Shown: positions 1-8,078 of the stretch, piece after piece
How the letters are laid out: the number at the start of each line of letters is the position of its first letter
Numbering within the stretch: the first letter of the stretch is position 1
NCBI RefSeq assembly: GCF_000717345.1
Contig: NZ_JNZA01000026.1
Location: 1 to 64,000, forward strand
Source: Streptomyces lydicus
GTDB lineage: Bacteria; Actinomycetota; Actinomycetes; Streptomycetales; Streptomycetaceae
Length of the DNA: 64,000 nt
Reading direction: 5' to 3'
Made by a program: the position numbers and the translations under genes
Notes under the pieces: generated by a model
Told to the model about the DNA's origin: nothing
Seen by the model: the letters and a program-made list of their open reading frames with translations, nothing else
The model's database searches: none

Positions 1-1
1 C

Positions 2-898
2 CCGGCCCCCGCCCCCTCCTCGGCCCCCACTCTGCTCCCGCCCCGCACCCCGGCGCTGCCGCCGCTCCCCACTCCGCCCCGGCGGCTGTTCGTCGCCCGG
101 GCCGTGGCGGCCGGCGCGTCCCTGGCCGCCACCGCCGCCGTCGGGTACGGCACCGCGACGACCCTCCGCGGCCCCGTCGTCAAGCGCGTCACCGTCCCGC
201 TGGCCAAGCTGCCGCGCTCCGCCCACGGTTTCCGCATCGCCGTCGTCAGCGACATCCACCTCGGCCCGATCCTGGGCCGCGCCCACACCCGCCGGGTGGT
301 CGACACGATCAACCGGACCTCGCCCGATCTGATCGCCGTCGTCGGCGACCTGGTCGACGGCAGCGTCGCCGACCTCGCCCCGGCCGCCGAACCCCTGCGT
401 GCGCTGCGCTCCCGGCACGGCGCGTACTTCGTGACGGGCAATCACGAGTACTACTCCGGCGCGGCCCCCTGGGTGGACCACGTAAGGGAGTTGGGGATCC
501 AACCCCTGGAGAACGCGCGCACCGAACTGCCCGGCTTCGACCTCGCGGGGATCAACGACCTCGCCGGTGCGACCGAACACGCTGGTCCCGACTACGACTT
601 GGCGCTGGGCGACCGCGACCCGGCCCGCGCCGTCGTCCTCATGGCGCATCAGCCGGTCACCATCCACGACACCGTGCGGTACGGGGTGGACCTCCAGCTC
701 TCCGGGCACACCCACGGCGGCCAGATGTGGCCCTTCACCTACGTCGCCGCCGCGACCAACCCCACCGTCGCGGGCCTGGCGCGCTACGGCGACACGCAGT
801 TGTACGTCACGCGCGGCGCGGGCGCCTGGGGTCCGCCGGTCCGGCTGGGCGCGCCCCCGGACGTAACGGTGGTCGAACTGGCGTCACTGCGGGCGTAA
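2..898 (+). CDS. Metallophosphoesterase, membrane-anchored (5' partial)
   Basis: Calcineurin-like metallophosphoesterase of the YkuE/YaeI type. The metal-binding blocks appear in order: VVSDIHLGP, GDLVDG, GNHEYY and SGHTHGGQ. The reading frame is open to the left edge of the window, so the start, and probably further membrane helices, lie outside. The visible N-terminus is Pro-rich and is followed by a hydrophobic stretch (RAVAAGASLAATAAVGYG) that looks like the last membrane segment before the catalytic domain. Family members hydrolyse phosphoesters at the membrane; the substrate cannot be read from the sequence. A GTG at about 104 is in frame but would cut off the membrane segment, so I do not take it as the start. 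Confidence 0.88.
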   Translation, partial: PAPAPSSAPTLLPPRTPALPPLPTPPRRLFVARAVAAGASLAATAAVGYGTATTLRGPVVKRVTVPLAKLPRSAHGFRIAVVSDIHLGPILGRAHTRRVVDTINRTSPDLIAVVGDLVDGSVADLAPAAEPLRALRSRHGAYFVTGNHEYYSGAAPWVDHVRELGIQPLENARTELPGFDLAGINDLAGATEHAGPDYDLALGDRDPARAVVLMAHQPVTIHDTVRYGVDLQLSGHTHGGQMWPFTYVAAATNPTVAGLARYGDTQLYVTRGAGAWGPPVRLGAPPDVTVVELASLRA

Positions 899-1149
899 TC
901 GGGCCGCGAAGAGGGATCGCCGAACTGATGGCGACCATCCTGCGGACAGGTTGCGCCGGTGAGGTAACAACCCCTCTACAAACTGCGGTGCCATCCTGCG
1001 TTAAATCGGACAGATCACGACTTTCGATCTTGCAGTGAAGGGGGTCAACTCCCTAGTATTTTCTTTACTTTATGTTGCCCTTACCGTGACGGCTTCACGG
1101 GCGGTGCGAGGGGGACGAGCGGGGCACGCGGGGAACGGGGAGAGCAGTA

Positions 1150-1461
1150 ATGAGCGAGCGCTTCAAGGTCGATCTCGACGAACTGGACAGCGTCGTACGC
1201 CAGCTCAGGCATCTTCGCGCGGATATGGACGAACCCAGCCAGAAGGTGAAATACAGCACGACGATTCCGAAATCGGCGTTCGGCGTGAATTTCCTCGAGG
1301 CCGGCAAGCTCGCCGAGGCGCATGACGACATGCAGTCCTACATGTCGCAGGTCATCAACGCGCTCCAGGACCTCATCCACAAGTTCGGCGAGAAGACCGA
1401 AGCCAGCCGTGGCGCGTACGAGGACCAGGAGCACGAGACCAAGACGTCGATGAACGGCTGA
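1150..1461 (+). CDS. WXG100/ESX-like small secreted protein
   Basis: A 103-residue, mostly helical, charged protein of WXG100 size. It has no canonical W-x-G turn, but the C-terminus carries Y-E-D-Q-E, which fits the YxxxD/E export signal of type VII secretion substrates. The ATG follows a purine-rich GGGGAGAG stretch. It is the first gene of a run that includes a second WXG-domain protein and a mycosin protease, which supports an ESX role. It is probably exported, perhaps as a helical-hairpin dimer with a partner. The family call rests on size, helicity, the signal and the context, not on a diagnostic motif. Confidence 0.62.
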   Translation: MSERFKVDLDELDSVVRQLRHLRADMDEPSQKVKYSTTIPKSAFGVNFLEAGKLAEAHDDMQSYMSQVINALQDLIHKFGEKTEASRGAYEDQEHETKTSMNG

Positions 1462-1517
1462 GCGGGACGCGACAGTGGGTGCACGAGAGGCGGAGATGAA
1501 CGCGAAGGGGGGCCTGC

Positions 1518-2972
1518 ATGGTTGACGCCAGGCAGGAGTACAACAGCGCCAAAGACATGGAGCGGCAGCGCAAGGAGCACGAGCGGGAAGAGCGGCTGAA
1601 GTCGTTCAAGGGGCAGCACCTCACGCCCCGGTCTCCTTCCGACTTCCACCACCACGGCATCAACGCGCTCCGGGCGATGATCGAACACGCCAGCCCGGAG
1701 ACGATCGAGACCTCCGGTCAGCACTGGCGCGCCTCCGCCGACCGGCTGGGCGGGGACGACGGCCGCGGCGGCATCCGGAAATCCTTCATGGATGCCGTCG
1801 ATCACGCCTCGGCCCATTGGGAAGGCACGGCGGCGCAGGCGTTCCGCAGGGAAGCCGCCAAGGTCCTCGAAAAGATCGACCGGACGTACCAGCACTCCCG
1901 GAACGTCGAAGCGGTGTTGATCGGCTCGCGCTCTTCCGGCCCGGAGAGCGGTGTCGCCTACAGCCTCCGTGAAGCCAAGAAGGCCATGTCGAAGATCCAC
2001 GACCCGGGTGTCGTGGACCGCGCCACCGACGAGAAGGGCGACGACAGCCAGTTCAAGCGGGACATGGCGAATCCCAAGATGGACACCCGCATGGCGCTGG
2101 AGCTCAACAGGGACAACTTGTCCCTGACCAAGGAGCGTCAGGTCGAAGCGGTCGTCGTGATGGATGAACTGGCTGCCCACTACGAAGCCAAGGGCGGGTT
2201 CCTCAGGGAGAGCACCGACCCGTCCGGCCCCGGTGGCGGCGACTGGCCCAAGCAGCCGCCGACGTACACACCGCCGCCGCCGGTGAACATGCCTGTGACG
2301 GGCGGCAGTCATCCGCACGCCTCGTCGCAGATGCCGCACGCGCCGAAGATGCCCAACGGCGCGGGCGGCGGCGCCGTGCCGGCAGGGTTCGACGGACCGA
2401 AGATCCATCGGCCCGAGCTGCCCGTGACCACCGGGCTCGACAGCGTGCAGGGTGGCACCCTCACCCCGCCGTCGGTGGGCGGCGGTGGCCTGGGCGGCGG
2501 AACGACCGGTGGCGGTCATGGCGTGCCCGGCGGTACGGGTGGCGGCTTCCCGGGTGGCGCTGTTCCGCCCGGCGCCTTCGGCATGCCCGGTGGCGGCATG
2601 GGCGCCGGCGGGGCGCGTGGCATGGGCGGTGCCGGTGGGATGCGCGGTGGCGGCATGCCGGGTGCCGGCGCCGGAGCCGGTAAGGCGGGCGGCGCCAAGG
2701 GCGCGGCCGGTCGCGGTCCGCAGGCGCGTACCCGCGGCGGACTGGTCGGCAAGCCGGGCGGTCCGGCCGGCGGAGCCAAGCAGGGCGGTTCCGGGCTGCA
2801 CCGCAGCCGCGGTGGCAAGAACGCCGCCGCCGGAGCCGCGGGTGCGGCCGGCGCGAAGGGCAAGGGCAAGGGGGACAAGGAGCGCACCACCGGACAGCGC
2901 CCCGACTACCTCGTCGAGGACGAGGAGACCTGGACCCCGCAACGTAACGTGGCCCCTCGCGTCATCGAGTGA
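1518..2972 (+). CDS. WXG-domain protein with Gly/Pro-rich tail (type VII substrate candidate)
   Basis: A 484-residue protein in two parts. The first roughly 230 residues are helical and contain W-E-G at about 101-103 inside a helix-turn-helix (HASAHWEGTAAQAF), the WXG100 signature. The second part, about 235-450, is low-complexity Gly/Ala/Pro/Met-rich sequence, then a charged end with Y-L-V-E-D, a possible YxxxD signal. This build resembles PPE-like or LXG-like ESX substrates with long flexible tails. It lies 56 bp after the preceding small ESX-like gene, probably in the same operon. A hairpin terminator follows at 3008. No enzymatic domain is recognised. Confidence 0.65.
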   Translation: MVDARQEYNSAKDMERQRKEHEREERLKSFKGQHLTPRSPSDFHHHGINALRAMIEHASPETIETSGQHWRASADRLGGDDGRGGIRKSFMDAVDHASAHWEGTAAQAFRREAAKVLEKIDRTYQHSRNVEAVLIGSRSSGPESGVAYSLREAKKAMSKIHDPGVVDRATDEKGDDSQFKRDMANPKMDTRMALELNRDNLSLTKERQVEAVVVMDELAAHYEAKGGFLRESTDPSGPGGGDWPKQPPTYTPPPPVNMPVTGGSHPHASSQMPHAPKMPNGAGGGAVPAGFDGPKIHRPELPVTTGLDSVQGGTLTPPSVGGGGLGGGTTGGGHGVPGGTGGGFPGGAVPPGAFGMPGGGMGAGGARGMGGAGGMRGGGMPGAGAGAGKAGGAKGAAGRGPQARTRGGLVGKPGGPAGGAKQGGSGLHRSRGGKNAAAGAAGAAGAKGKGKGDKERTTGQRPDYLVEDEETWTPQRNVAPRVIE

Positions 2973-3007
2973 GCCGAAGATAACGTCACCTGCGGCCTAT
3001 GAGGCAC

Positions 3008-3035
3008 GGCCCCGCACTCCCACGTGTGCGGGGCC
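3008..3035 (+). terminator. Hairpin terminator before mycosin gene
   Basis: A perfect 10-bp stem (GGCCCCGCAC paired with GTGCGGGGCC) is followed by TTTCCT. It lies 36 bp past the stop of the Gly-rich WXG protein and 53 bp before the mycosin start. It may partly end transcription of the first two genes. Confidence 0.6.
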
Positions 3036-3087
3036 TTTCCTCAGGCGGAACGATGCCGCCGGACAGCACAGCAAGAAGGAGCGAAGG

Positions 3088-4266
3088 ATGAGGGTCACCC
3101 GAACACTGCGCGCGACGGTGGGTGCTGCGCTGACCGGAGCGCTGCTGCTGGCCTCGGGCGGTACCGCCTCCGCGGACCAGGTGCGGAAGGGCCAGTGGCC
3201 GTTGGAGGCGTTCGGGGCCCAGCAGCTCTGGAAGGAGGCCACCGGCAAGGGCGTGACGGTGGCCGTGCTGGACAGCGGCTTCCGTACGACGCATCAGGAC
3301 CTGAAGGGGCAGTTCCTGCCCGGGCCGGACTTCGGGAAGGCAACGGAAGCCGAGGGCGCGAAGTACCTCAAGCCGAACGAGGACATCCGCGACCACGGCA
3401 CCGCGATGGCCGGCATCATCGCTGGCCACGGGCACGGCCCTGGCGGAACCGAAGGCGTGAAGGGACTGGCACCCGACGCCAAGATCCTCCCTGTGCCCGA
3501 GTACAAGAACAGCGGGCAGGCCACGCGCTGGGCGGTGGAGCACGGCGCGGACGTGATCAACATGTCCTACGGCGGCGACCTGGAGGGCGATATCTGCGAG
3601 TCCATCCACTACGCGGTCGAAAAGGGCGTCGTGGTGGTAGCGGCCGTGGGCAACGACGGCTGGTCCAAGAAGACCTATCCGGTGGGGTGCCCAGGAGCCA
3701 TCGGGGTCGGCTCGGTGGACCAGTACGGTGAGGCGGCCTCGGCCAACAACTACAACTCGGACACGGACCTGCTCGCCCCCGGTGAAAAGGTCTCCGTAGC
3801 CATGGGCAAGAGCGACTCCGCCTACCAGACCGAAGCGAACGGCAGCTCCGCCGCCACCGCCTACGTCTCCGCCGCCGCCGCGCTCCTCAAGCAGAAGTTC
3901 CCCGACCTCACCCCCGGCCAGATTGCCAACCGGCTGGTGAAGACGGCCGGCCTGGCGCAGGCCGAGAAGGCCAAGCACCTCAAGCTGCCGGACACGCACT
4001 ACGGCTACGGCTTCATCCAGCCCGGCCCCGCCCTGCGGCGCGACATCGCGGCGGGTCCCGCGCAGGGACCCCTGCCGATGCCCAAGGGCAAGTACTCCGA
4101 GGCGAGTGCCGACAAGGGCTCCGACCCCAACCCGCCCATGGGCGGCAAGGAGAAGCTGGCCCTCTTCGGCGGTATCGGACTCGGTGTCCTGGTCGTCATC
4201 GGCATCGTCATCGGCGTCGTGGTCTCCGTCCGCCGTCGCAACTCGCGTAATCAGGCGTGGGGCTGA
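3088..4266 (+). CDS. mycP: Mycosin-type S8 serine protease of a type VII secretion system
   Basis: Subtilase of 392 residues with the mycosin layout: N-terminal signal peptide (LTGALLLASGGTASA), catalytic Asp in VAVLDSGFRTTHQDL, His in DHGTAMAGIIAGHG, Ser in NGSSAATAYV, then a Pro-rich linker and one C-terminal membrane helix (GIGLGVLVVIGIVIGVVV) ending in an Arg-rich cytosolic tip. Mycosins are membrane-anchored, extracytoplasmic proteases that process ESX substrates and stabilise the secretion machine. The ATG at 3088 has GGAGCGAAGG just upstream and gives the signal peptide, so I prefer it to longer in-frame starts. Genes on both sides encode WXG-type proteins. The nucleophile sits in GSS, where most subtilases have GTS. 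Confidence 0.9.
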   Translation: MRVTRTLRATVGAALTGALLLASGGTASADQVRKGQWPLEAFGAQQLWKEATGKGVTVAVLDSGFRTTHQDLKGQFLPGPDFGKATEAEGAKYLKPNEDIRDHGTAMAGIIAGHGHGPGGTEGVKGLAPDAKILPVPEYKNSGQATRWAVEHGADVINMSYGGDLEGDICESIHYAVEKGVVVVAAVGNDGWSKKTYPVGCPGAIGVGSVDQYGEAASANNYNSDTDLLAPGEKVSVAMGKSDSAYQTEANGSSAATAYVSAAAALLKQKFPDLTPGQIANRLVKTAGLAQAEKAKHLKLPDTHYGYGFIQPGPALRRDIAAGPAQGPLPMPKGKYSEASADKGSDPNPPMGGKEKLALFGGIGLGVLVVIGIVIGVVVSVRRRNSRNQAWG

Positions 4267-4283
4267 GCCTCCGCCGTACCACC

Positions 4284-4316
4284 GCCGCGGCCGTTCCGTT
4301 CCGGAACGGCCGCGGC
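4284..4316 (+). terminator. Strong hairpin terminator after mycP
   Basis: A perfect 15-bp stem (GCCGCGGCCGTTCCG and its complement) has a 3-nt loop and starts 18 bp after the mycP stop. It ends 3 bp before an in-frame ATG at 4319. That argues that the next gene starts at the downstream ATG (4376). Confidence 0.75.
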
Positions 4317-4375
4317 GCATGTCTCAACCGTTCATCGCACACGCAGTAAGCCACATCCACGGGGGAATTCCGTCC

Positions 4376-4696
4376 ATGGGAAAGCAATTCGCAACGGACG
4401 TCGATCAATTGGGGCAGTTCCTCACCACACTTGAGGGCTGTGTCCGCGAGCTCAACGAAGCGCGCTCGGCCCTGGCCCACGTGCGGGCCGACCAGATCGG
4501 AACCGGCCGGCTGGACGAAGCCTGCGACGGATTCCAGGAACGCTGGAAGTACGGGTCCGAGCAGACCAAGAAAATGATTGACGCGATCAGCGAGGGCGTG
4601 AAGGCGACCAAGCAGAACTATCAAGAGGTCGAGGACGCCTTGGAGAAGACGCTGACGCAGATAGCCAAGAAGACGTCCGGCGGGGGTGCGAAGTAA
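4376..4696 (+). CDS. WXG100-family ESX-like protein
   Basis: A 106-residue helical protein with a central turn (ERWKYG, Trp at about 57) between two amphipathic helices, as in WXG100 and related ESX proteins. Near the C-terminus Y-Q-E-V-E matches the YxxxD/E export signal. The ATG at 4376 has GGGGGAA nine bases upstream. A longer frame from 4319 would begin on the flank of the mycP terminator and is unlikely. The stop codon shares one base with the start of the following effector-like gene (TAATG), so the two are translationally coupled and probably form a secreted pair. Confidence 0.72.
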   Translation: MGKQFATDVDQLGQFLTTLEGCVRELNEARSALAHVRADQIGTGRLDEACDGFQERWKYGSEQTKKMIDAISEGVKATKQNYQEVEDALEKTLTQIAKKTSGGGAK

Positions 4697-5976
4697 TGGC
4701 GCAGAATCCCTACCCGCATCTCGGCTGGAACCCGGTTCCCGGCGTGCCCGCCGAGGTCGGCGCGCTCCAGCACAAGGTCAGCACCGCGGCGACCGCGCTG
4801 CGCAGCTGCCACCAGCAGATCCAGAAGCTCATCGGCGAGAGCAGTTACTGGCAGGGCGACGCGGCGGAAGCGTTCCGTGACGCGCTCGACGGCGAATTGC
4901 CGACGTACATCAAGAACGCGGCCCGCTCCCTGGAAAAGGCCGCCGTCCAGTTGAAGAACTGGGACGAGCACCTCACGTCCAACCGCGATCTGGCGCAGAA
5001 GTACGACGACGCTGCCGCCGAGAAGAAGACCGCGGTGGAGCACGCCAAGTCGAAGCACGCCCAGGCTGCACAGCACCCGGACCTCAAGCTCGCCGGCCAG
5101 GAATACCCCTCCCAGGCCGAGGCCGACGCGGCCACGGAACGGCTCCGGGCGGCGGAACGCGAGCTCAACGCGGCGACCACCGAGCTGAACAAGGCCAACG
5201 AGTCGTACAACGACGTCATCACCAAGGCCCAGACGCTGGAGACCACCCACGCGGACCAGGCGGGCACGGTCGCCGGCGAGCTCGACGGCGCCACGGACAA
5301 GCTGGCGCCGAAGGAGCCGGGCTGGCTGAGCAAGGCCGTCGACGCGATCTGGAACGGCATCAAGGCGGTCGGCGACTTCCTGTACGAGCACGCGGGCACC
5401 ATCGGCGCCATCGCCGGCCTGCTGGCGCTGTTCCCGACCCCGCTGACCCCGCTCTTCGCCGGCATCGCGGTGGTGGCGAGCGCGGCGTCCATGACGCATA
5501 ACCTCTCCGATCCCAAGTTCAGGGACGCCTTGATGTTCAAGGGGAGCGGCATGGAGATCTTCTCGGCGTACGCCTCCATGGCCGGAGACACCGTCGGCAT
5601 GATCCCGGGTGGCTCGGCACTGGCCGCCGCGGGGCGGGAAGTCGCCGACGGCGTCGGGCTGGCCGGCCGGATCGGTGTCGGGGTGACCGGCGCCGAAAAG
5701 GGGGCGGCATTCTGCCGGGAAATCGTCCCGGCCTTCAAATCGAATGCCGTGAGCGAGGTCTCCGAGGCGTGGGACGCGGCTCGTACGACCGCCAGTGGCT
5801 CCGCCAAGATGATGGGTGCCATCAGCGCCGGCGGATTGAACGTCGGCGCGAACATGATGTCGTCCATGGAGAGCCTGGGCGTCCTTCCGGAGGAAGGGGC
5901 GGGCCACAACGCTGCGGAGAGCACCAAGGCCGCCGCCACCGCCCATGACATCGCCGGCCTGTTCGGCTGGCTGTGA
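4696..5976 (+). CDS. WXG-domain protein, candidate type VII effector
   Basis: 426 residues. The N-terminal ~100 residues form a WXG100-like domain with Y-W-Q-G at 51-54. A long charged coiled-coil region follows (about 100-210), then a strongly hydrophobic segment (IGAIAGLLALFPTPLTPLFAGIAVVASA, about 230-260) and an Ala/Gly-rich helical C-terminus. The arrangement of WXG domain, coiled coil and membrane-active segment resembles LXG/WXG effectors and structural ESX substrates, but no toxin catalytic motif is visible and no immunity gene is recognised. It overlaps the preceding WXG100 gene by one base, so co-expression and joint export are likely. Confidence 0.68.
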   Translation: MAQNPYPHLGWNPVPGVPAEVGALQHKVSTAATALRSCHQQIQKLIGESSYWQGDAAEAFRDALDGELPTYIKNAARSLEKAAVQLKNWDEHLTSNRDLAQKYDDAAAEKKTAVEHAKSKHAQAAQHPDLKLAGQEYPSQAEADAATERLRAAERELNAATTELNKANESYNDVITKAQTLETTHADQAGTVAGELDGATDKLAPKEPGWLSKAVDAIWNGIKAVGDFLYEHAGTIGAIAGLLALFPTPLTPLFAGIAVVASAASMTHNLSDPKFRDALMFKGSGMEIFSAYASMAGDTVGMIPGGSALAAAGREVADGVGLAGRIGVGVTGAEKGAAFCREIVPAFKSNAVSEVSEAWDAARTTASGSAKMMGAISAGGLNVGANMMSSMESLGVLPEEGAGHNAAESTKAAATAHDIAGLFGWL

Positions 5977-6013
5977 AAAGCGTCGACGCGGCCCCGGAAA
6001 GGCGAATGCGGTA

Positions 6014-6718
6014 GTGACTGACATCTTGACGGAGCGGACGAGCGGCCGCGTACCTGACTACTGGTACGGACTCCCGCACGGATACCTGCCGTTGGACCTC
6101 GACCCTCCGGTCGAGAAGCTGACGGCGCTGGTGAACCACCTCCTCGGCCTGCCCGAGGAGGCCAGGAACCAGGCGGAGCGGGTGCTCCGGCTCTATGCCG
6201 GCGTGGTGACGGCGCTGAACTCCCACGACGTCCAGGGCTGCGCGATCGGCCTGCACCCCGATGACGAGGGCGGCTTCGCGCAGTCCGTTCTGACGTTCTC
6301 CACCGTGCCCGCGTCGGGCGTCAACGCGGCCCTGGCGCTGGCCGATCTGGCGGTGACGGCCGCCGAGGACCCGGAGAAGGATGTGCAGCCTCTGGAGCTG
6401 CCGTGCGGTACGGGCTTCCTCGCCGTCGAGACCCGGAGCGTCGTCGCGCCGGGCAGGCCCCCCGAGGAGGACGGCAGTCTTCCCGAGGAGCCGGTCTGGC
6501 AGGGCACGATCGCGGTGACCGGTCCGGGAATGTCCGACATCGTGGTGGTGCAGCTGGTCACGCCGGCCCTGGAGCTGGCCGACGACTACCGGGACGTGCT
6601 GCTGGGCGTCGGGCATACGGTGTCGTTCATCGACCCGTCGCTCGCCGAAAAGGCGGACGGGGCCGGGGACACGGGCCCGGGCGCCGCGGCGGACACGGCG
6701 AAGAACCCGTTCGGCTAG
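6014..6718 (+). CDS. Hypothetical protein in type VII module
   Basis: A 234-residue acidic protein without signal peptide or membrane helix; I do not recognise a family. The GTG at 6014 is chosen because GGAAAGG precedes it, and the 12-residue N-terminal addition obtained from the ATG at 5945 would overlap the previous gene. It sits 37 bp after the effector-like gene and 27 bp before a two-helix membrane protein, all on the same strand. It is therefore probably part of the operon. A cytosolic chaperone or adaptor for the WXG proteins would fit this position, but that is inference from context only. Confidence 0.6.
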   Translation: MTDILTERTSGRVPDYWYGLPHGYLPLDLDPPVEKLTALVNHLLGLPEEARNQAERVLRLYAGVVTALNSHDVQGCAIGLHPDDEGGFAQSVLTFSTVPASGVNAALALADLAVTAAEDPEKDVQPLELPCGTGFLAVETRSVVAPGRPPEEDGSLPEEPVWQGTIAVTGPGMSDIVVVQLVTPALELADDYRDVLLGVGHTVSFIDPSLAEKADGAGDTGPGAAADTAKNPFG

Positions 6719-6745
6719 TCGCAGCCGAACCGGAAGGAGAAAGTC

Positions 6746-7390
6746 ATGGCGTACGACGCGCAGACCCCGACACCGCCCGAGGCGCCGGACGTGGCGCAGG
6801 TATTGAGGGAAAACTACATTTCCCTGGCCAAATTCGTGGTTCTGCGTCTCCTGATCACCGTGGTCCTTGTGGCGATCCCGGTGGCGGCGGACCGTTTGCT
6901 GGGCGTGGACTCGTTCTTCGTCACGCTGTGCATTCCGGCCGGTGTGCTCCTGCTGATCTTCACGTTGTACCGGTTGGTATACGGGATACGCGTGTTCCAG
7001 TGCGCCCGAGTACTCCGCACCTATCCACTGGAGTTCCACCCCCGGGTGGTCAAGAAGCGCGAGCGGTGGACCCGATACGGCGACGTCCTCGAGGTCCGCG
7101 TCACCACGCGCGGGCAGCACGGGGCGCCGCTGATGCTGGCGGTCAACGCCGCCGGCCGCCGTCGCTGGCCGGAGAGTACGGAAGAGGGAGCATGGTTCGC
7201 GGGTGACCTGCCCTTTGGCGGTGTGCTGGTGCTGCCTGGGCAGCGGTCGATGCTGTTCCTGAAGCCGGCGGACTGGGACAAGACCGCACGCCGCCGTGAC
7301 GAGGCCGACCCCGAGCGCCTCGCGCGCGCACAGCAGGCGAGGCTCACGCACCGGACGAAGCGCGCGGTGATGATGCGGCCGGGGGCCTGA
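6746..7390 (+). CDS. Membrane protein of unknown function in type VII module
   Basis: A 214-residue protein with two adjacent membrane helices (about 28-50 and 58-80, joined by the short link ADRLLGVDSF). A basic cytosolic domain of ~130 residues follows and ends in an Arg/Lys-rich tail. The ATG at 6746 has an AGGAGAAAG ribosome site. No family is recognised. It is the last gene of the co-directional run starting at 1150 and could be a small membrane partner of the secretion module. It does not resemble EccB, EccC, EccD or EccE. Confidence 0.65.
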   Translation: MAYDAQTPTPPEAPDVAQVLRENYISLAKFVVLRLLITVVLVAIPVAADRLLGVDSFFVTLCIPAGVLLLIFTLYRLVYGIRVFQCARVLRTYPLEFHPRVVKKRERWTRYGDVLEVRVTTRGQHGAPLMLAVNAAGRRRWPESTEEGAWFAGDLPFGGVLVLPGQRSMLFLKPADWDKTARRRDEADPERLARAQQARLTHRTKRAVMMRPGA

Positions 7391-7472
7391 GGGCACCTTC
7401 ACCGCCGGTCGTTTCCGGGCGGCGCATAAATGGGACGACGCCTCCGCGCCCCCGCTGTTAGTTTCGTGTGCC

Positions 7473-7991
7473 ATGGACCCCGTAGGTGAAAAAGCGATAC
7501 GTGCCTCCTTCGTGAATTGCTCGAAAGGGGAGGCGAGCCGGATCAATCTGCCCGTGGGGCTGGGTGACCTTCCCTGGGAGGGGCTCGACTTCCTCGGCTG
7601 GCGGGATCCGGGTGCGCCGGACCGGGGCTATCTGGTCGCGCCGCGCGGCGACGGGCTCGTCGGGGTGACGCTGCGGGTGCCGCAGGGGGTGCGGCGGAGT
7701 TTCACCAAGACGACGGTGTGCTCGGTGTGTGTGACCGGCCACCCGGGATCCGGCGTCAGTCTGCTCGCGGCGCGCCGGGCGGGGGCCGCGGGCCGGCAGG
7801 GGAACACCGTCGGCGCGTACTTCTGCGCCGATCTGGCGTGCTCCCTCTACGTGCGGGGGCGCAAGCGCTCGCAACTCGCCGGGCGGCACGAGGAGACGCT
7901 GCCGCTGGAGGACCGGGTCGCGCGTCTCGTGCGGCATCTGGACGACTTCCTGGACAAGGTCCTGGACGGCACCCTCGTGGGGGAGCGGTAG
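7473..7991 (+). CDS. FBP-domain protein (FusB/FusC-type zinc finger)
   Basis: 172 residues. The C-terminal half has a four-cysteine treble-clef site, TVCSVC followed by CADLAC, as in the FBP domain shared with FusB/FusC, elongation-factor-G-binding proteins that rescue ribosomes from fusidic acid. Streptomyces genomes commonly carry such proteins. Older annotations call them 'fibronectin-binding', which is misleading for a protein with no signal peptide. It is probably cytosolic and may bind EF-G, but resistance function is not shown by sequence. Its stop lies 87 bp from the convergent hydrolase stop. Confidence 0.78.
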   Translation: MDPVGEKAIRASFVNCSKGEASRINLPVGLGDLPWEGLDFLGWRDPGAPDRGYLVAPRGDGLVGVTLRVPQGVRRSFTKTTVCSVCVTGHPGSGVSLLAARRAGAAGRQGNTVGAYFCADLACSLYVRGRKRSQLAGRHEETLPLEDRVARLVRHLDDFLDKVLDGTLVGER

Positions 7992-8078
7992 CGGTCGGGC
8001 GTGCGGGGCTGCGGCGTCGGTGAGGACGCGGGGAGGACGCCGGGTGAGGACGTGGTGGCCCCCGGCCCCGCCGCACCG

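Noticed and set aside
1338..2942. Long open frame on the minus strand opposite the Gly-rich WXG gene
   Set aside because: It is an antisense shadow: Arg/His/Ala-rich composition, no domain, no ribosome site. The plus-strand gene has domain and context support.
7473..7991. Reading the FBP protein as a fibronectin-binding adhesin
   Set aside because: There is no signal peptide or anchor. The four-Cys finger fits the FusB/FusC-type EF-G-binding family.
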